This document shows, in pieces, positions 10,296 through 22,199 of a stretch of DNA of 64,000 nucleotides. Source of the DNA: Varanus komodoensis (taxonomy: Eukaryota > Chordata > Lepidosauria > Squamata > Varanidae). A model generated the notes under the pieces. That model was not told the DNA's origin and ran no database searches. It saw nothing but the letters and a program-made list of their open reading frames with translations. The stretch is taken from NCBI RefSeq assembly GCF_004798865.1, contig NW_025336599.1, forward strand, positions 1,968,271 through 2,032,270, read 5' to 3'. The translations under genes were made by a program, and so were the position numbers. Position 1 is the stretch's first letter; each line of letters starts with the position of its first letter.

Positions 10296-10745
10296 GAGAT
10301 ATGTGTGCCATCAAGTCATCTTCAACCTATGGCAACCCTATGAATGAAAGTCCTCCCAAAAGTTTGTTTGTGGCCGCTCCGCTCAGCTCTTCCAAACTAA
10401 AGTTGTGTTTTCCTTTATGGATTTAATCCATATTTGGTCTTTCATTTTGACTTCTGCCTACAACTTTCCCTAGAGTGATTATTTTTTCCAGAAAGTCTTG
10501 CTCTTTCATTGCTTGACAGAACGATGACAGCCTCTGTTTTCTCATTTCTGCTTCTAGGGAAGGCTCTGGCTTAATTTGATCCAGGACCAACTGGTTGGTC
10601 TTTCTGTTGGGTCAGGGTATTCACAAAGCTATCCTCCAGTACCATGTTTGGAACACATCAGATTTATTCCTGTCCACTTTCTTCACTGTCCAGCTTTCAC
10701 ACCCATAGCTTGTGCATATTTGAAAAGCTCGCATGGGCCATGTGC
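10296..10745 (-). mobile_element. RTE/BovB-type LINE 3' fragment, copy 1 of a tandem pair
   Basis: A reverse-strand remnant starting with the tail ccatcaagtcatcttcaacc (reverse complement of the squamate RTE/BovB 3' end, gaccataagtcggaa type). It continues through gctcagctcttccaaactaa, ttctagggaaggctctggc and cactgtccagctttcacacc blocks, which also occur in the next copy. The coding sequence is heavily decayed. It meets the second copy head to tail at about 10745. Confidence 0.65.
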
Positions 10746-11395
10746 TGGCTCTTTTTACATGCCATCAAGTTGTCTCTGATTATGACAAGCATGTGGATGG
10801 TTTTGCTACAAAATTCTGAGTCGGCAGCCCTGCTCAGCTCTTGTAAACTCGAGGCTGGAGGTACCTTTATGGAATCCATCCATATCATTTTTCTTCCCCC
10901 TCCACCTCCTTTCTCCTCTCCTCCTCCTCCTCCATCTCCTCCTCCTCCTCCTCCTCCTCCTTCTTCCCCTTCAACTTTTCCTGGCATTGTTGTTATTATT
11001 TCCAGTGAGTCTTGGCTTCTCATGATGTGTCCAAAGTATAACAGATTCAGTTTTGTCAGATGTTTTTCCCCAGGGAAAGTTCTGGCTTGATTAGATCTAG
11101 GACCCATTTATTCAATTTTTCATCAGTCCAGAGCATGCTCAAAGCTCTCCTCCAGCGCCATGTTCCAAGTGCATTCATTTTCTTCCTTTCATAACCATGC
11201 ATTCAGGGAATGCAATAATGTGGGTGAACTTGGCCTTGGTCTCCAGTGAAACATCCTTACATTTGATTATCTTTTCTAGTTCCTTCAATGCTGCCCTTCC
11301 AAGTCTCAGTGAAATGATTGCATCAAGATATGTGAAATCTTTCACAATTTCATTTTCTTCATTACTAACAGCTTTTATTGTAACATAAATAATAG
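10746..11395 (-). mobile_element. RTE/BovB-type LINE 3' fragment, copy 2 of a tandem pair
   Basis: The reverse strand encodes the pol C-terminus typical of RTE/BovB elements: LLYFGHIMRSQDSLE, a glycine-rich segment, WMDSIKVPPASSLQELSRAA and VIIRDNL. The same layout (DSLEK..., GKVEG, RWMDSI, LSRA) is seen in the tails at 28300-28658 and 54318-54540. A CTC trinucleotide repeat has expanded inside the basic Gly/Arg segment. Upstream blocks reach about 11395. Same orientation as copy 1. Confidence 0.72.
10889..10975. repeat. (CTC)n-rich microsatellite within the LINE fragment
   Basis: Imperfect CTC/TCC trinucleotide repeats. On the reverse strand they read as polyglycine, which expands a Gly/Arg-rich stretch of the LINE pol C-terminus. 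Confidence 0.9.
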
Positions 11396-12413
11396 AACAT
11401 TTAATTGATGTGGGGGTAGGGGTGACAATTTTTTTTGAATTATTAATAAAATCAATTCAGAAATGCACTGGCATTGGATAAAACAAAGAGATAGACTGTC
11501 TGCATGTAAAGGTTCCCTCCCCTTTGGTGCCAAATGTGGCGATTTCCTGATAAAAGTGATGGATTATGTCTGGGTGTGTTTGCTCTGGACATTCTCCTGA
11601 GTGAGACTCAATCAATCATTCTGAATAGGAAATCAGGACTAATGCACTCCAACACTGTCTGAGAGACACTCCGTTCATTCATCACAATCCACCCATGCAG
11701 CAGAAGAGACATGCTTGAACTTTATGGGGTGGCAGAATAGGCTGGGGCGCAGTCCCAGAGTTTGCTGTGTTTATCTTTCATAGCTCAAGTCAGAGGTAGT
11801 CTATTTTACAAGGAAGGTGTTCAGTGCCTGGCAGGTGAGAGACGCATTCCTTCCTGTGTCACTGGGACTGCGCTTCAGAGGAGACTCCAGGCAGCTGAAC
11901 TGGAACCAAGGCCCAGAATGACACTGCCTCTCTGTGTCAGGTGCTCTGAGGGCCCACCCCCTGCCAGTGTGCTATAAATAACCTTGACCTGTAGCCTGAA
12001 ACACTGCCGGTAAAAGCCTATCATCCACCTTTCTGCTCCAGGTGTTTGCCAGCCCTTGGACCACAAGGTCTCACCCAAGAAGCCTTTTCTGTGCTGAATT
12101 ATATTACAGTTCTGCTCTGCATATTAATTAGTCCTGCAAATCAACACAATAAGCAATGAATGGCATGATCCTGGAGTCAGGCTCCTCCAGCTTTCATCTT
12201 GCTAGAATTTTATTCATTTAAAAAAGTTAGGGGACAGCTATTTGGGGAAATCCTCTCAGGGTGGCAAGCAACAAAATCCAACAACAAAAAGCACTATTAA
12301 AAAAAACAATTAGAACTAAAAAAATCACCATGTACAGAATGACACTATATAAAGTCCTAACTAAACCAAGATGGAAAAGAAACTCCTTAGAGACCACTTG
12401 AAAGCCTGGCAAA
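11396..12413. other. Unassigned, apparently unique DNA
   Basis: No gene or repeat recognised. A TATA-like ctataaataacc lies near 11972, but no promoter context or downstream gene is apparent. Confidence 0.45.
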
Positions 12414-13145
12414 CATAGAAACAGAGAAACAGGGTGAGTCAAAAGGGGTCTCCCAGCCTCCCAGGCCATCTAGTCTGACCTCTGGCACCAGCCGGCTCCG
12501 CTCACGACATGCCCACCATGTGCACGTCCAGCCTATCCTTGAACACCCGCACTAATGGGGCCTCAACGACGTCTCGTGGAAGCCCATTCCACACCCTTGG
12601 GGTCTTAACTGTCAGGAAGTGCTTCCTAGCATCTAAATGGAACCTTGGTTCCCTGAGCTTTGCTCCATTGGAGCATGTCCTGCCTTCCTCTGCAGGAGAG
12701 AACAGGTCTCTACCCACCTCCGTGTGACATCCCCTCACATACCTGTATGTCACCAACATATCCCCTCTGAGTCTCCTCTTCTCCAGGCTGAAGAGACCCA
12801 GTTCCCTCAGTCTCGCCTCATGCGGCTTCCCCTGCAAACCGGCCACCAACCTTGTGGCCCTACGCTGCACTGACTCTAACCTGGCTATATCCTTTCTGTA
12901 ATGAGGGGCCCAAAACTGAGCACAGTGCTCCAGTTGCGGGCGCACCAGAGTCATACAGAGTGGTAGCAATACCTTTCTTGATCTAGAAGCCATGCTTCTG
13001 GCTATGCAACCAAGGGTGGCATTCGCCCTCTTGACCACCGCATCACGCTGCTGACTCATGTTTAGCCTGCAGTCAACCAGCACCCCGAGGTCCCTTTCAC
13101 AAGTGCTGCTCTCCAGCCACTTGTCGCCTAACCTGTACTTATGAC
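12414..13145 (-). mobile_element. CR1 LINE, 5' truncated, best-preserved copy in the window
   Basis: A reverse-strand CR1 copy with its 3' tail at the left (atagaaacagagaaacaggg) and a 5' truncation near 13145. It is the same subfamily as 1-456, 17941-18870 and 34584-34905, sharing the 3' UTR with its catctagtctgac word. Its ORF2 C-terminus is still open for 193 codons, so it is the youngest copy here. No target duplication could be fixed because the CR1 tail is itself a short repeat. Confidence 0.93.
12502..13083 (-). pseudogene. CR1 ORF2 C-terminal fragment, open frame
   Basis: 193 codons uninterrupted, covering the part of CR1 pol after the reverse transcriptase palm. Motifs in order are [76 protein letters not shown] and WNGLPRDVVEAP. 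This is the thumb and C-terminal region seen in avian and reptilian CR1. The same frame continues upstream of the first Met to about 13135 (DKWLESSTCERDLG-like), so this Met is internal. It has no endonuclease or catalytic YADD block and cannot move by itself. Confidence 0.88.
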
Positions 13146-13727
13146 AGCTATTCCTGTATCATTTCTATTTCCCTACCCTGAGAATGTTGACCTGCCATTC
13201 TCTGGCCCTAAGGACTATGAACCAGTTCTAGCTTCCACTACAGTGGAGTATTTTCCTTTAACTGAAAAACATTGATTCTGCAAGTGGAATTAACTGCTGG
13301 AGCAACATGGAGCTATCCAGGGTACTGAAATTACTGAAACAGAAAACTTGAATTTGTCCTTGCTTCCTTTGTTTGCTAATTGATGGAGAACAGAGAAACG
13401 TGGACTTTCTCTTTGTGCTTTGGATCCTTTCATTCTATCATCTGCTCATTGTACATATGTATTTGTCTATATTTGTGTAAATTGCTTCTTGCACAATTTC
13501 ACACTACTGAAAATTCCAGATCCACCCAAAATACAGAAATGGCCACAAAATGAACCTTCCTCACATTTGTCTATGTACATTTTGAGTCAGTGTATTTTTA
13601 TATTATTTTTCCTACAACTAAATTTGTGCAACACAACAGAAAAAAAAATAAGTCCAAAAGTCCCTGAAATCCATGTGACTTGGTGCCATGCCTTCTCTGG
13701 AAGGCTCCTCTTCTGAAGAGGAGGAAT
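13146..13727. other. Unassigned AT-rich spacer
   Basis: No gene or repeat recognised. The 98-codon forward frame at 13420-13716 has no recognisable domain. Confidence 0.4.
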
Positions 13728-13905
13728 CAGAATCATAGAATGGTAGAGTTGGAAGGTGCCATGCAAGCCATTGAGTCCAGCCCCCTGCTGTTGCAGGACA
13801 CCAAGTCACACCCTCCCACTCGATGGCTATCCAGTTTCACCTTGAATGTCTCTAGTGTGGGACAACCCACCACCTTAATTACCTTCATGCAAAACTTGAG
13901 TTGAA
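13728..13905 (-). mobile_element. CR1 LINE 3' fragment (older subfamily)
   Basis: Begins with the reversed CR1 tail (agaatcatagaatggtagag) and the 3' UTR words ttggaaggtgcc and gccattgagtccagccccct. It continues into the ORF2 C-terminus (tttcaccttgaatgtctc). Its 3' UTR differs from the young subfamily at 12414-13145. Confidence 0.8.
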
Positions 13906-14130
13906 CAGTCAGAGAAGACCCTTGGTCTTTGGTCAGGGCCTTTCCTCCCATGGGGAAGCTGAGAACAAAAGTGGCCAGACATCAGTTGCAGTGAGTGGAG
14001 CTGACCACTGCTCTTGGCAGGTATCCAAGGGTCAGCAGGACTGGGATCCCGAAGAAGAATGAGACCATGAGACAGAGATGGGAGTTTGGGTAGACCAACA
14101 GAGCTCGAGCCTTTGAAGCACCCTATAGGT

Positions 14131-14890
14131 CAGTGGTTTTCAACCTTTTTACAGTGGGGGACTGGCAAAAATAGGAAAATTATTTTGGGAACCACTGAGG
14201 CAGAAATAAAAAGCATTCTATGCATAATATAGTATTTTGTATAGTATTAGTTTTAAATATAGTACCAAAAAAGAGGAAAATTCAGAAATTGAGCAGTAAA
14301 AATGCTAATAAAATAATAAAATGTTGAAATTAAATGAAATTGAATACAAGTGAAATTTTAGAGGGCAATATGTAATTTAGATAAATCTGTGAAATCTGAT
14401 ATTGCTTCTGTTTAAGAATGCTTGTTCAAAAATTTGTAATAGCAAAATACAAAATCAGTATGAGTGCAATGCTATGCTCATAGCAAACACAAATACAATA
14501 TTAAAAGCAGTGCAATACAAAATCAAACAAAGTTACTTAATACAATAATATTTATAATGTTAAATAATGAAATACAACGACCCCTTCACCCCCAATTCAC
14601 TCCTCCGAATCCACCAAGACATTCTCAGCACAGTCCTGCCTCAGCATTTCTCTTACCAGGAGAAAACACTCCCCCCCCAAAAAGGCCCGGTCTCGGGGCC
14701 ATGCCCAGAGGGCGACCCAGCACAGTGTGGTCCCCCGCTAGCTCCTGTTGAGCTGCCTCCTCGACTGAGGATGAGGTGGGGAATTGGCAGCAAGAGCCAG
14801 CTAACCCTGTGCTGGTCCTGGTGGGGAATCTGCAGCAGGAAGCACTGGTGGGCCAGTGCAGGTCTGCAGACCAGCAGTTGAAACCCACTG
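14131..14890. mobile_element. Possible hAT-type element, weak
   Basis: cagtggttttcaacc at 14131-14145 and, in inverse orientation, gttgaaacccactg at 14877-14890 resemble the terminal repeats of hAT elements. The flanking 8-mers (ctataggt and tcattgcc) do not match, so there is no target duplication. The ends may belong to two different insertions or be chance. The interior is AT-rich at first, then GC-rich, with no transposase. Confidence 0.3.
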
Positions 14891-16008
14891 TCATTGCCCA
14901 CAGGTTACCAGGTTGGCCAGGAGAGAGGGAATGTCTTAGAAGGGACTGGAAGGGCCAAAGGAGAGGAGGAGGAGGCCACGTCCTTGCCAGGCTGGGTCTC
15001 CGATCCACGATGAGACCAAACTGCCAGGATGACTGGCTTGCCCCACACCTGTCAGCAACGGGTCCACCTGGAGGATGCAGCCCCAGAGTTACTGGAAGGA
15101 AAGGGTTCTGGGCAGAAGTCCCTAGCTTGGGTTCAACCATCATTCTCGACATGTGCAGAGGCATTGCGCCCAGCTTCCTGGAGGGCTTTTAGGGCCACTG
15201 TGTCTTGGGGCTGCAAAGTGCCCATAAAGAGACTGCCTGGTGTTCCAGAGCCAGAGCGCAAGGAGGGGAGAGCTGGACTCATGGCATCAGCTGCCAAACC
15301 GCGGCCTCTCAAGAGAGCCTCGTGATTCCACCCACATGGCAGGACAGTGGGGACTAGAATCCAGATCACCAGAGTCCCAGTATGATGTTCTCAACCTCTA
15401 GCTTTCTCAATTTCATTGATTTATCACTTCGCATAAAATGGATTGATATAGCAATTTTAATCTACTTTACAGCTTATGAACAGTGACAAGGATGTAACAG
15501 AAGGACCCACTGGGAGAAAAGAAACTTGCCTTGCTGTGTTTCCAGCAATCTCTGAAACATGATGCTAAATTCACATTAAGTTAGCACACCCAGCATAGTG
15601 GCATCCAAACTTTCCAGTCGAACAACTGAACAAACACACCATATTTTACACAGGTGAAATAACCTTGCAGTGCATTGCCAATGCCCTGTTCTGTTCTTCC
15701 TGCAATTTTCGATAGCTTCATCCATTCTTTATGGTGCATTCAGCACTAGAAGTGTGGAAGGCAATCACCTTTCTCGCTTTGCTGAACTCTGGGGCCTTGA
15801 TTGCCTACAGCTTTGAGATCCTTTTCCCCCATGAAAGAGTATATAGGGCTGCCAAGTGAAATTGTGACAAAAACCTGGCTAAAATGAAATTTATAGATGG
15901 ATGTGGAGATTCCTAGTTGACAAAGTCTCCACCACAAATCCATCATGACGTATACCCAAGACAGCTTGACCATTTTAGAAGAGCTGGCTTTGTACATCCT
16001 ATGTCTAC
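14891..16008. other. Unassigned, partly GC-rich DNA
   Basis: From 14900 to 15330 the DNA is GC-rich and open in several frames on both strands (up to 179 codons), with no domain recognised. From 15400 it becomes AT-rich and unique-looking. Confidence 0.45.
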
Positions 16009-16051
16009 ATTCATTCATTCATTCATTCATTCATTCATTCATTCATTCATT
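16009..16051. repeat. (ATTC)n microsatellite, SINE tail
   Basis: Ten to eleven ATTC units directly abut the 3' end of the reverse-strand SINE that follows. It is probably the SINE's own tail repeat (GAAT on the SINE strand). Confidence 0.95.
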
Positions 16052-16263
16052 TATATCCTGCCTTTATCCTACAAAGGGCTCGAGGCAGCTTACATTATTC
16101 ACCTCCTCTGTCTTATCCCCACAACAACAACCCTGTGAGGGAGGTTGGGCTGAGAGTCTATGACTGGCCCAAAGTCACCCAGTTGGCTCCATGGCTGAGC
16201 GGGGACTGGAACCCAGATCATCTGAGTCCCAGTCACATGCTATTCACCACTACACCACACCAC
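16052..16263 (-). mobile_element. tRNA-derived SINE, MIR/CORE-like
   Basis: Read on the reverse strand, it starts with a tRNA-like head (ggtgtagtggtgaatagc, A-box region) and a B-box-like ggttccagtcccc. It continues with gccatggagccaactgggtgac, a CORE-like middle, and ctcacagggttgttgttgtg. It ends in a gataaaggcaggatataaat tail leading to the tetranucleotide repeat. Copies of the same family are at 28135-28268, 56280-56465 and 61178-61435. Confidence 0.8.
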
Positions 16264-16297
16264 CAAGTTAATTTCTGTAAAGGAATTAGGACGCAAT

Positions 16298-16299
<2 letters not shown>

Positions 16300-16332
<33 letters not shown>
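16300..16332. repeat. (CA)n microsatellite
   Basis: About 16 CA units, uninterrupted. Confidence 0.97.
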
Positions 16333-16334
<2 letters not shown>

Positions 16335-16565
16335 TTGATGCACAGTTTCTTCCAAGCTGGTGGTCCTGTGCATGCTGTTCTCCAAATGAGGCATGAAAGC
16401 ATCAATCTCCACTGCTATTTCTTCTCATACCCTGATTTTTGTCCACTTTTGGGAAGGTTTACTGCCATGCTCTCTACATGAGGCTGCCTTTGAAGATGGT
16501 CTACAAACTTCAGCTGGTCCAATGGGCAGGGCAGCAGTGCTGATAACAGGGATTAGCCCACAGGA

Positions 16566-17045
16566 CCATAGTAAAGTCTGCCAACATTTGAAGCCCTAAA
16601 TGGTGTGGGACGAGGTTACTTCATGGGACACCTTTCTTCATGTGTTCCTGCCCAGACATTAAGAGCTTCAGTGGAGGTTCTTCTTAAGGAACCTCTGCTA
16701 AGGGAAGCCAGAGAGGAGATGGTCAGGAGAAGGGCCTCTCTATGCTTGCACCCTGTCCATGGAACATGCTCCCCAAGGAGACTTGCCTGGTGCTGTCCTA
16801 GTTTTCCTTTTGACACCACATAAAATCTACGGACATTAAGTAAATATCGGTTTCAATTCTGTTTTTAGTGATGTTTTCAAGCTGAGATTGTGTTATAAGC
16901 TGTATTACTTCTTTTAATAGCCTTGTTGAGTTGCCGAGTTCCATGCACTCTGCCTTTATTGGTTGGTAATGTTTCTATTCTGTTTTATTCTGTGCAGTGC
17001 CCACGAAGCCCCATGGGCTACAGGACAGTTTATAAATGCAATGGA
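16566..17045 (+). mobile_element. L2 LINE 3' end
   Basis: The frame reads KALNGVGRGYFMGHLSSC, VLLKEPLLREAREEMV and RASLCLHPVHGTCSPRRL, which is a decayed L2 pol C-terminus (normally RAFSVAAPRLWNSLP). The AT-rich L2 3' UTR follows and ends at gacagtttataaatgcaatg. Frames are broken in several places, so it is an old copy. The 5' limit is approximate. Confidence 0.75.
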
Positions 17046-17940
17046 CAAGGGGGGAAGTGTGGTAGAAGCACCTGCAGTGGGGTGGATCCATCCAGCGGCA
17101 GAACGATGATCCTGTTGCCCTTGTTCTAGGCTGACCACCACTTTGTCCCTCCCAAAGATGAAGACAGGTCTCTGAGTCATGATTCTAAATAGCCAAACTT
17201 TCTTACACAAGCTGGGATACAAGGAAGCCTTCCCTGCCCCGGGCACTGAGTAATAGGTGGTATGAAAAACAATGGCTATAGAAGACCCAAGCTTTGCCAG
17301 CAATGGAAAGTGTCTTCTTCTGTAACTGGGGCAGCCAGGGGAAAGGAGGTTGATGCCAAACCAATGGGAGACTGTTACAGCCATCCCATTCCGCATATCC
17401 ATGCTAATCATTGCCTGCTATCAGGTCATTTGCTTTTAATTACTAAATCTAATGGGAAGGGAGGCCTTTGACCAGCATGCCAGCCTACGTTGTTCTTCCC
17501 TACTCACCTTTGGTCTCCAACCCTTAGGACCTCCTTTCTCTCCTCCTCCATTTTGGTACCTGCGTTTCAGCAGTTTCAGAACACCTAAATCCAGCTGCTG
17601 TGGCCTCAAAGGTTTCACTGCTCCAGCCACTTTCCCCTCATTTCTTTGAGTCAGAAACAAATCCCACATCTCCTTGAGGTTCCTCTGCAGAGGAGCAGAA
17701 CTGAATCTTTGCACCCCTCTCTTGGTCTGCTCTGAAATGCTGCTCTGATGTCCACATGGACGCTATCTCAGTGTCCATGCACATTTCTTCTAGTATGGAC
17801 TTGCTTGGTACACATTTTACCTAATATACAAACAACTTCCCAAGCACCTTCCCGATGTGCAGTGTGCTTTGCACATTTTAAACCACATTTTAGTTTTTGT
17901 ATTGGTTTGCATAATGAATAGTAGGTAAGTTCAGAATAAA
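17046..17940. other. Unassigned, apparently unique DNA
   Basis: No gene or repeat recognised. The frame at 16956-17411 on the reverse strand (151 codons) overlaps the L2 tail and has no family resemblance. Confidence 0.45.
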
Positions 17941-18870
17941 CATAGAATCATAGAAACATAGAAACTGAGCGAGTCAGAAGGGTTCTCCTGGGCCATCTAG
18001 TCTGGCCCCTGGCTCTAGCTGGCTCCACTCATGACATGCCTACCATGTGCATGTCCAGTCTATTCTTAAACACCTTCACTGCTGGGGCTTCAACCACCTC
18101 CTGTGGAAGCCCATTCCATATACTTAGGAGTCCTAACCATCAGGAAGTACTTTTTGGCATCCACCTTGAATCTTGGTTCCCTGAGCTTTGCTCCATTGGA
18201 ATGCATCCTGCCCTCCATTGCAGGGGAAAAAAGGTCATGACCCACCTCTGCGTGGCACCCCCTCAAGTACCTGTATGTCACTAACAGGTCCCCTCTGAGT
18301 CTCCTCCTCTCAAGGCTGAAAAGACCCAGCTGCCTCAGTCTCTCCTCATATGATTTACCCTGCAAAGCAGCCACCATCCTGGTGGCCCTTTGCTGCACTG
18401 ATTCCAACCTGGCTATATCCCTCTAGTGATGTGGGGCCCAGAATTAAACACAATACTCCAGTTGTGGGTGCATCAGAGTCGTACAGAGTGGCAGTAATAC
18501 CTCTCTCGATCTAGAAGCCACACTTCTGGCTTTGCATCCAAGTGTGCCATTTGCTGGTTCATGTTTAGACTGTAGTCGACCAGCACCCCGAGGTCCCTTT
18601 CACAGGTGCTGCTCTCCAGCCACTTGTCCACTAACCTGTTCTTCTGACGCCCATTCCTATGTCCCAAGTGCAAGGCCTTGCACTTATCCACACTGAACGC
18701 CATCCTGTTGTCCCCTGCCCACTTCCATAGTCTGTCCAGATCCTTTTGGATCTGGAGTACCTGCTCCTCAGTCGTGGCCACTGCTCCAGTTTTAGTATCG
18801 TCTGCAAATTTGATCAGCAGACTGGTCACCCCCTCTTCCAGGTCATTGATGAAAAGATTGAATCCCCCCA
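17941..18870 (-). mobile_element. CR1 LINE, 5' truncated, with part of the reverse transcriptase
   Basis: The 3' tail is at the left (tagaatcatagaaacatag). On the reverse strand the copy starts inside the reverse transcriptase at FNLFINDLEEGV, then has FADDTKTGAVATTEEQVLQ (the catalytic ADD motif), DLDRLWKWA, DKCKALHLGHRN, LESSTCERDLGVLVD and the C-terminal blocks ending in LFSPAMEGR. Frameshifts separate at least two segments (18473-18910 and 18090-18407). It is more diverged than the copy at 12414-13145. Confidence 0.92.
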
Positions 18871-21800
18871 CCCCTGCATTCTTCGTTCCAAAGCTGGAAG
18901 GCAGAGGCAAAACTCTTCTCTTTCCTTATACAGGGAAGAGGCACAGAGGTGGGTAGACTAGGACACCCGTTGCATTAAGGGTGAGATCCCAGGTTTAGAC
19001 AGAAACAAGTCCTACAGCTCCCAGCCACCCATGCTGGGATTCGTGGGACTCCACTCTGTCAAAAGGCACATAGAATGGTTCTCTCCATGAATAACAAGCT
19101 CCATAACGGGGACAAGTGTGCAGGTACTGCCTGTTCACAAAGAGACGCTGGCGGAAGCTTGCCGAATGCGGCTGCTCTGCAGTCATGCCCGTAAATGAGG
19201 AGGAGCATCTTGGGATCACACTTCCCAAGCCCCAGGAATCATTCCATCCCCCAGCAGGAGTCCTTTCCTCATTCCAAATCCCAAGACCCTACTCTCAGGA
19301 GGGCATCTTTGTTGAACCCAAAGGCGCTGTTGATATCTGAGAAACTGGCATGGGCACAAAGCAGCAAAATGGAGGCTACGGGTGGCCACTTACAAAGGGT
19401 AAGTAAAGGCTGAGATGAGGTGAGCTCCAACACAACAAATAATGTACCCAAATGCAAACTTTTTAATAATAACAGAAAACTACTTCACAGGAGGCAGACT
19501 CTCCTTCTTACCCCTCCCTTCCATCACAGCTTCCTATCCACACACCCTACCTCTGCTCTAACTTGTGGGTCCCCTTGTGGTCTTTAAGACAGGGACTTAG
19601 GTTCCCTGCATTCTCTCTTTCAAACAAAACTTTGTTCTTTCTTCTGTTTTTCTTTGGCAAAAGCTCTTTATTCCCAATGTACATCCAGCAAGTTATAGCC
19701 AGCAAAGGAAGAATATCTGAGGATGCAGAGAGTAGTTCATTGAACCCAAACGAAAGACTATTTCCTCCTTTTCAGCAGCCCTCTGGATGTGCCCCTCTGG
19801 GGATGGGCAAGCTGGATGCATGTCCTCTAGTGGGCTAGCCTTTCTTTCCAGTGCCACATCACATGTCGAGGGTCGAACGGGGCTTCTCTCTCCTTCCTAG
19901 GTTCCCTCCTGGCCTTTCCCAATCCTGCCTGTTCCCCAGGTCTGCCTGAAGGCCTGGAGATGATGACTTGAGATAAGTCGTCTTCCTCCTCCACCGTCTC
20001 TGTGCCTTCAGGCTTCATTTCCCAGACCTCACTGTCCTCCTTTGGAGTCAGTGCCACCCTAGCCCTGAAATGTACACCAAGAAAAAACTGCTTCTTTCAT
20101 TCCCGACATTCTGGGACGTCCGTTGATCCCTTGTTTCCTGGTCCCCGGGACCTATGCTGCTCACCTAGCTGTTACCAAATGAACCAGTTTTACAGAGGGG
20201 CATCATGCCCAACAGCCACAACCTCCCTGGGTGACCAGTGCATTCTAGGCAAAGGCTAACCAACCAGCTAACTAACCAACCAATCAAGAGGGGACACCCC
20301 ACTCCCACCTAAGCTCATCCTACAAAAGTGGAGCTACGACAAACAAGCCACCAGGGCCACTCACACTGGGCGTGAGGGTGTATCCTGCAAACTGAGCAAG
20401 CTGGCCAGGCACAGATGGGTGGCTTAGGAGCGTGGCCTATGGCTGCAGCGCCAGGCTTCCAGTGCATTGTGTGAGGCCCATGCACCTGCCGCCCTTCACA
20501 CTGGGCTCCCTCTGGGCCAACGAGCTGACCCCACCTCGCACGGGAAGAAGTGGACTCCTGCCACGGGCAGGACCTGGTGCCACGGCTCCAGAAATGCTGG
20601 CGCCCTGATGGTTCCCTCTTGTGCCGCAGTGGGGCAGGACTCTTCTGTGGGGGCTCCATTCTGCAATCCACCCTGAGCTCTGGGCTTTGACAAGCTAAAC
20701 TCTGAATTGGGCCACCGAATGAACGAACAAACTCAATGAAAGAGGTGGGGCACTGGCAAACAGGATAGGCTCAGGCTGACCTTCTCCATAAATGCCTCTC
20801 TGAAATGGCACTTTCCTGCCCTGTGATTTGAATGCAACACATCTGCACTAAGTGGGGGGGGGTGTATGTTTGCGCACATTACGGCCTACTGAGCATTCAT
20901 TCCACATCCGGTAAATGCTCACTAAGCAGCATGAGAAGACCAGGAAGGTGAGCGACATCGCTCATCCAACACTAGCCCACGAATGCGTTTGCAGCATCAA
21001 GCCCTGCTCCTGTAATCAAGAGGAATGTAGGCCGGGGGGGAAGGCTGGTGAGCAAGAGTTTAAAATCAATGAGAGGAGTAAATTATATAAATCCTAACAC
21101 TGAAACCAGTATTTTCCTGCCAGTGAGGACAATTGATGGAGCAACATTTCTCTTACCACTTGTGAAATCAGAATTGTATAAATGTAGAAAATAGGCTGCC
21201 TGGTTACATGTTGTTACAGCCTTTCCTACAGCCTTGTAGGTCATGCTGACAAACACAAACATGTGCTTTCCTTTTATTTCCATGGGTGTCCCTGCTTCCT
21301 TTGATGCTGGCACTGGATATTCTGGACGTGGGTCTGCTAAAGCAGATCTGGGTTGATTGAAAAGTGTGTGATTATCTGTAATTGACTTAACATTTTACCA
21401 TGTTCCACAGTCAAAATATAACAATGTCATGTAATTTCTGAAATGAAATGCTGCACCTAATGAAAAAGATATGCTTGGGTAGTTGCAGTTACCCAAGGCA
21501 AATTTACAGGAACCTGGATGTTGGTGGCTTTATTTTGTTTATGTTACAAGTACATGCAGCAGTTTGTCAGGCAAGCTCACTCCTGGATTGCTCAGAACAC
21601 GGATCTGAAACACCATTGTGCACGGCATGCAGAATCAGCTGGGCTGCACGGGGTGGGGAAACGGCCAGAGGGTTTTCAAATCTGCTGCCCATTTGAGAGG
21701 TTCAGTCATACTGGTGAATCTGCAGTCTTCCTGCATCCAGAGAAGAAAATCATGCTATCCCTAAGGAAAAGGAAGGGCCTCCCTTAGGTGACGGAGAACT

Positions 21801-22199
21801 GGTAGTGCTCTCCTGTTGCTTGCCATTTAGATGATGTAAGTCTCATGGGGGCAGGAGGCAGCAGGGAAGAGCGGAAAAGAAAAAGGCTCACACCTATGAA
21901 TTGGTATCCAAGAGGGGAAAAAGAGTTTCAGAGATGAATGATTGCATGTTTATTGCTGAAATCCCTTATTTGCTAATGCAGCTGAGAAATAGCTCTTATT
22001 TTACGTTTCTTCTACAGAAATGAGCCACTTTGTCCAATATGATATAGATTTTCTTTTCATCCACCAGGTTTGCAGTTGTTATGAATTGCTCTTGAAAACT
22101 GGAAGCCGCACACTTGCTATCTTGGACTAAGCTTTCCATTGAGGTTAAGTTCAAAGTTACTACTGATGATTGCAGAGACCAAAGATTGCACACTGATAG
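18871..22199. other. Unassigned 3.3 kb, mostly unique-looking
   Basis: No exon or named repeat recognised. The words tacagctcccagccaccc and catgctgggattcgtggg (19012-19047) resemble a piece of a common hAT-type lizard repeat, but no ends were found. From 20330 to 20680 the DNA is GC-rich with overlapping frames on both strands (up to 118 codons) and no domain. Confidence 0.45.

Noticed and set aside
14625-15164. 179-codon reverse frame in a GC-rich stretch
   Set aside because: Forward frames of similar length overlap it, there is no domain, and composition explains the lack of stops.
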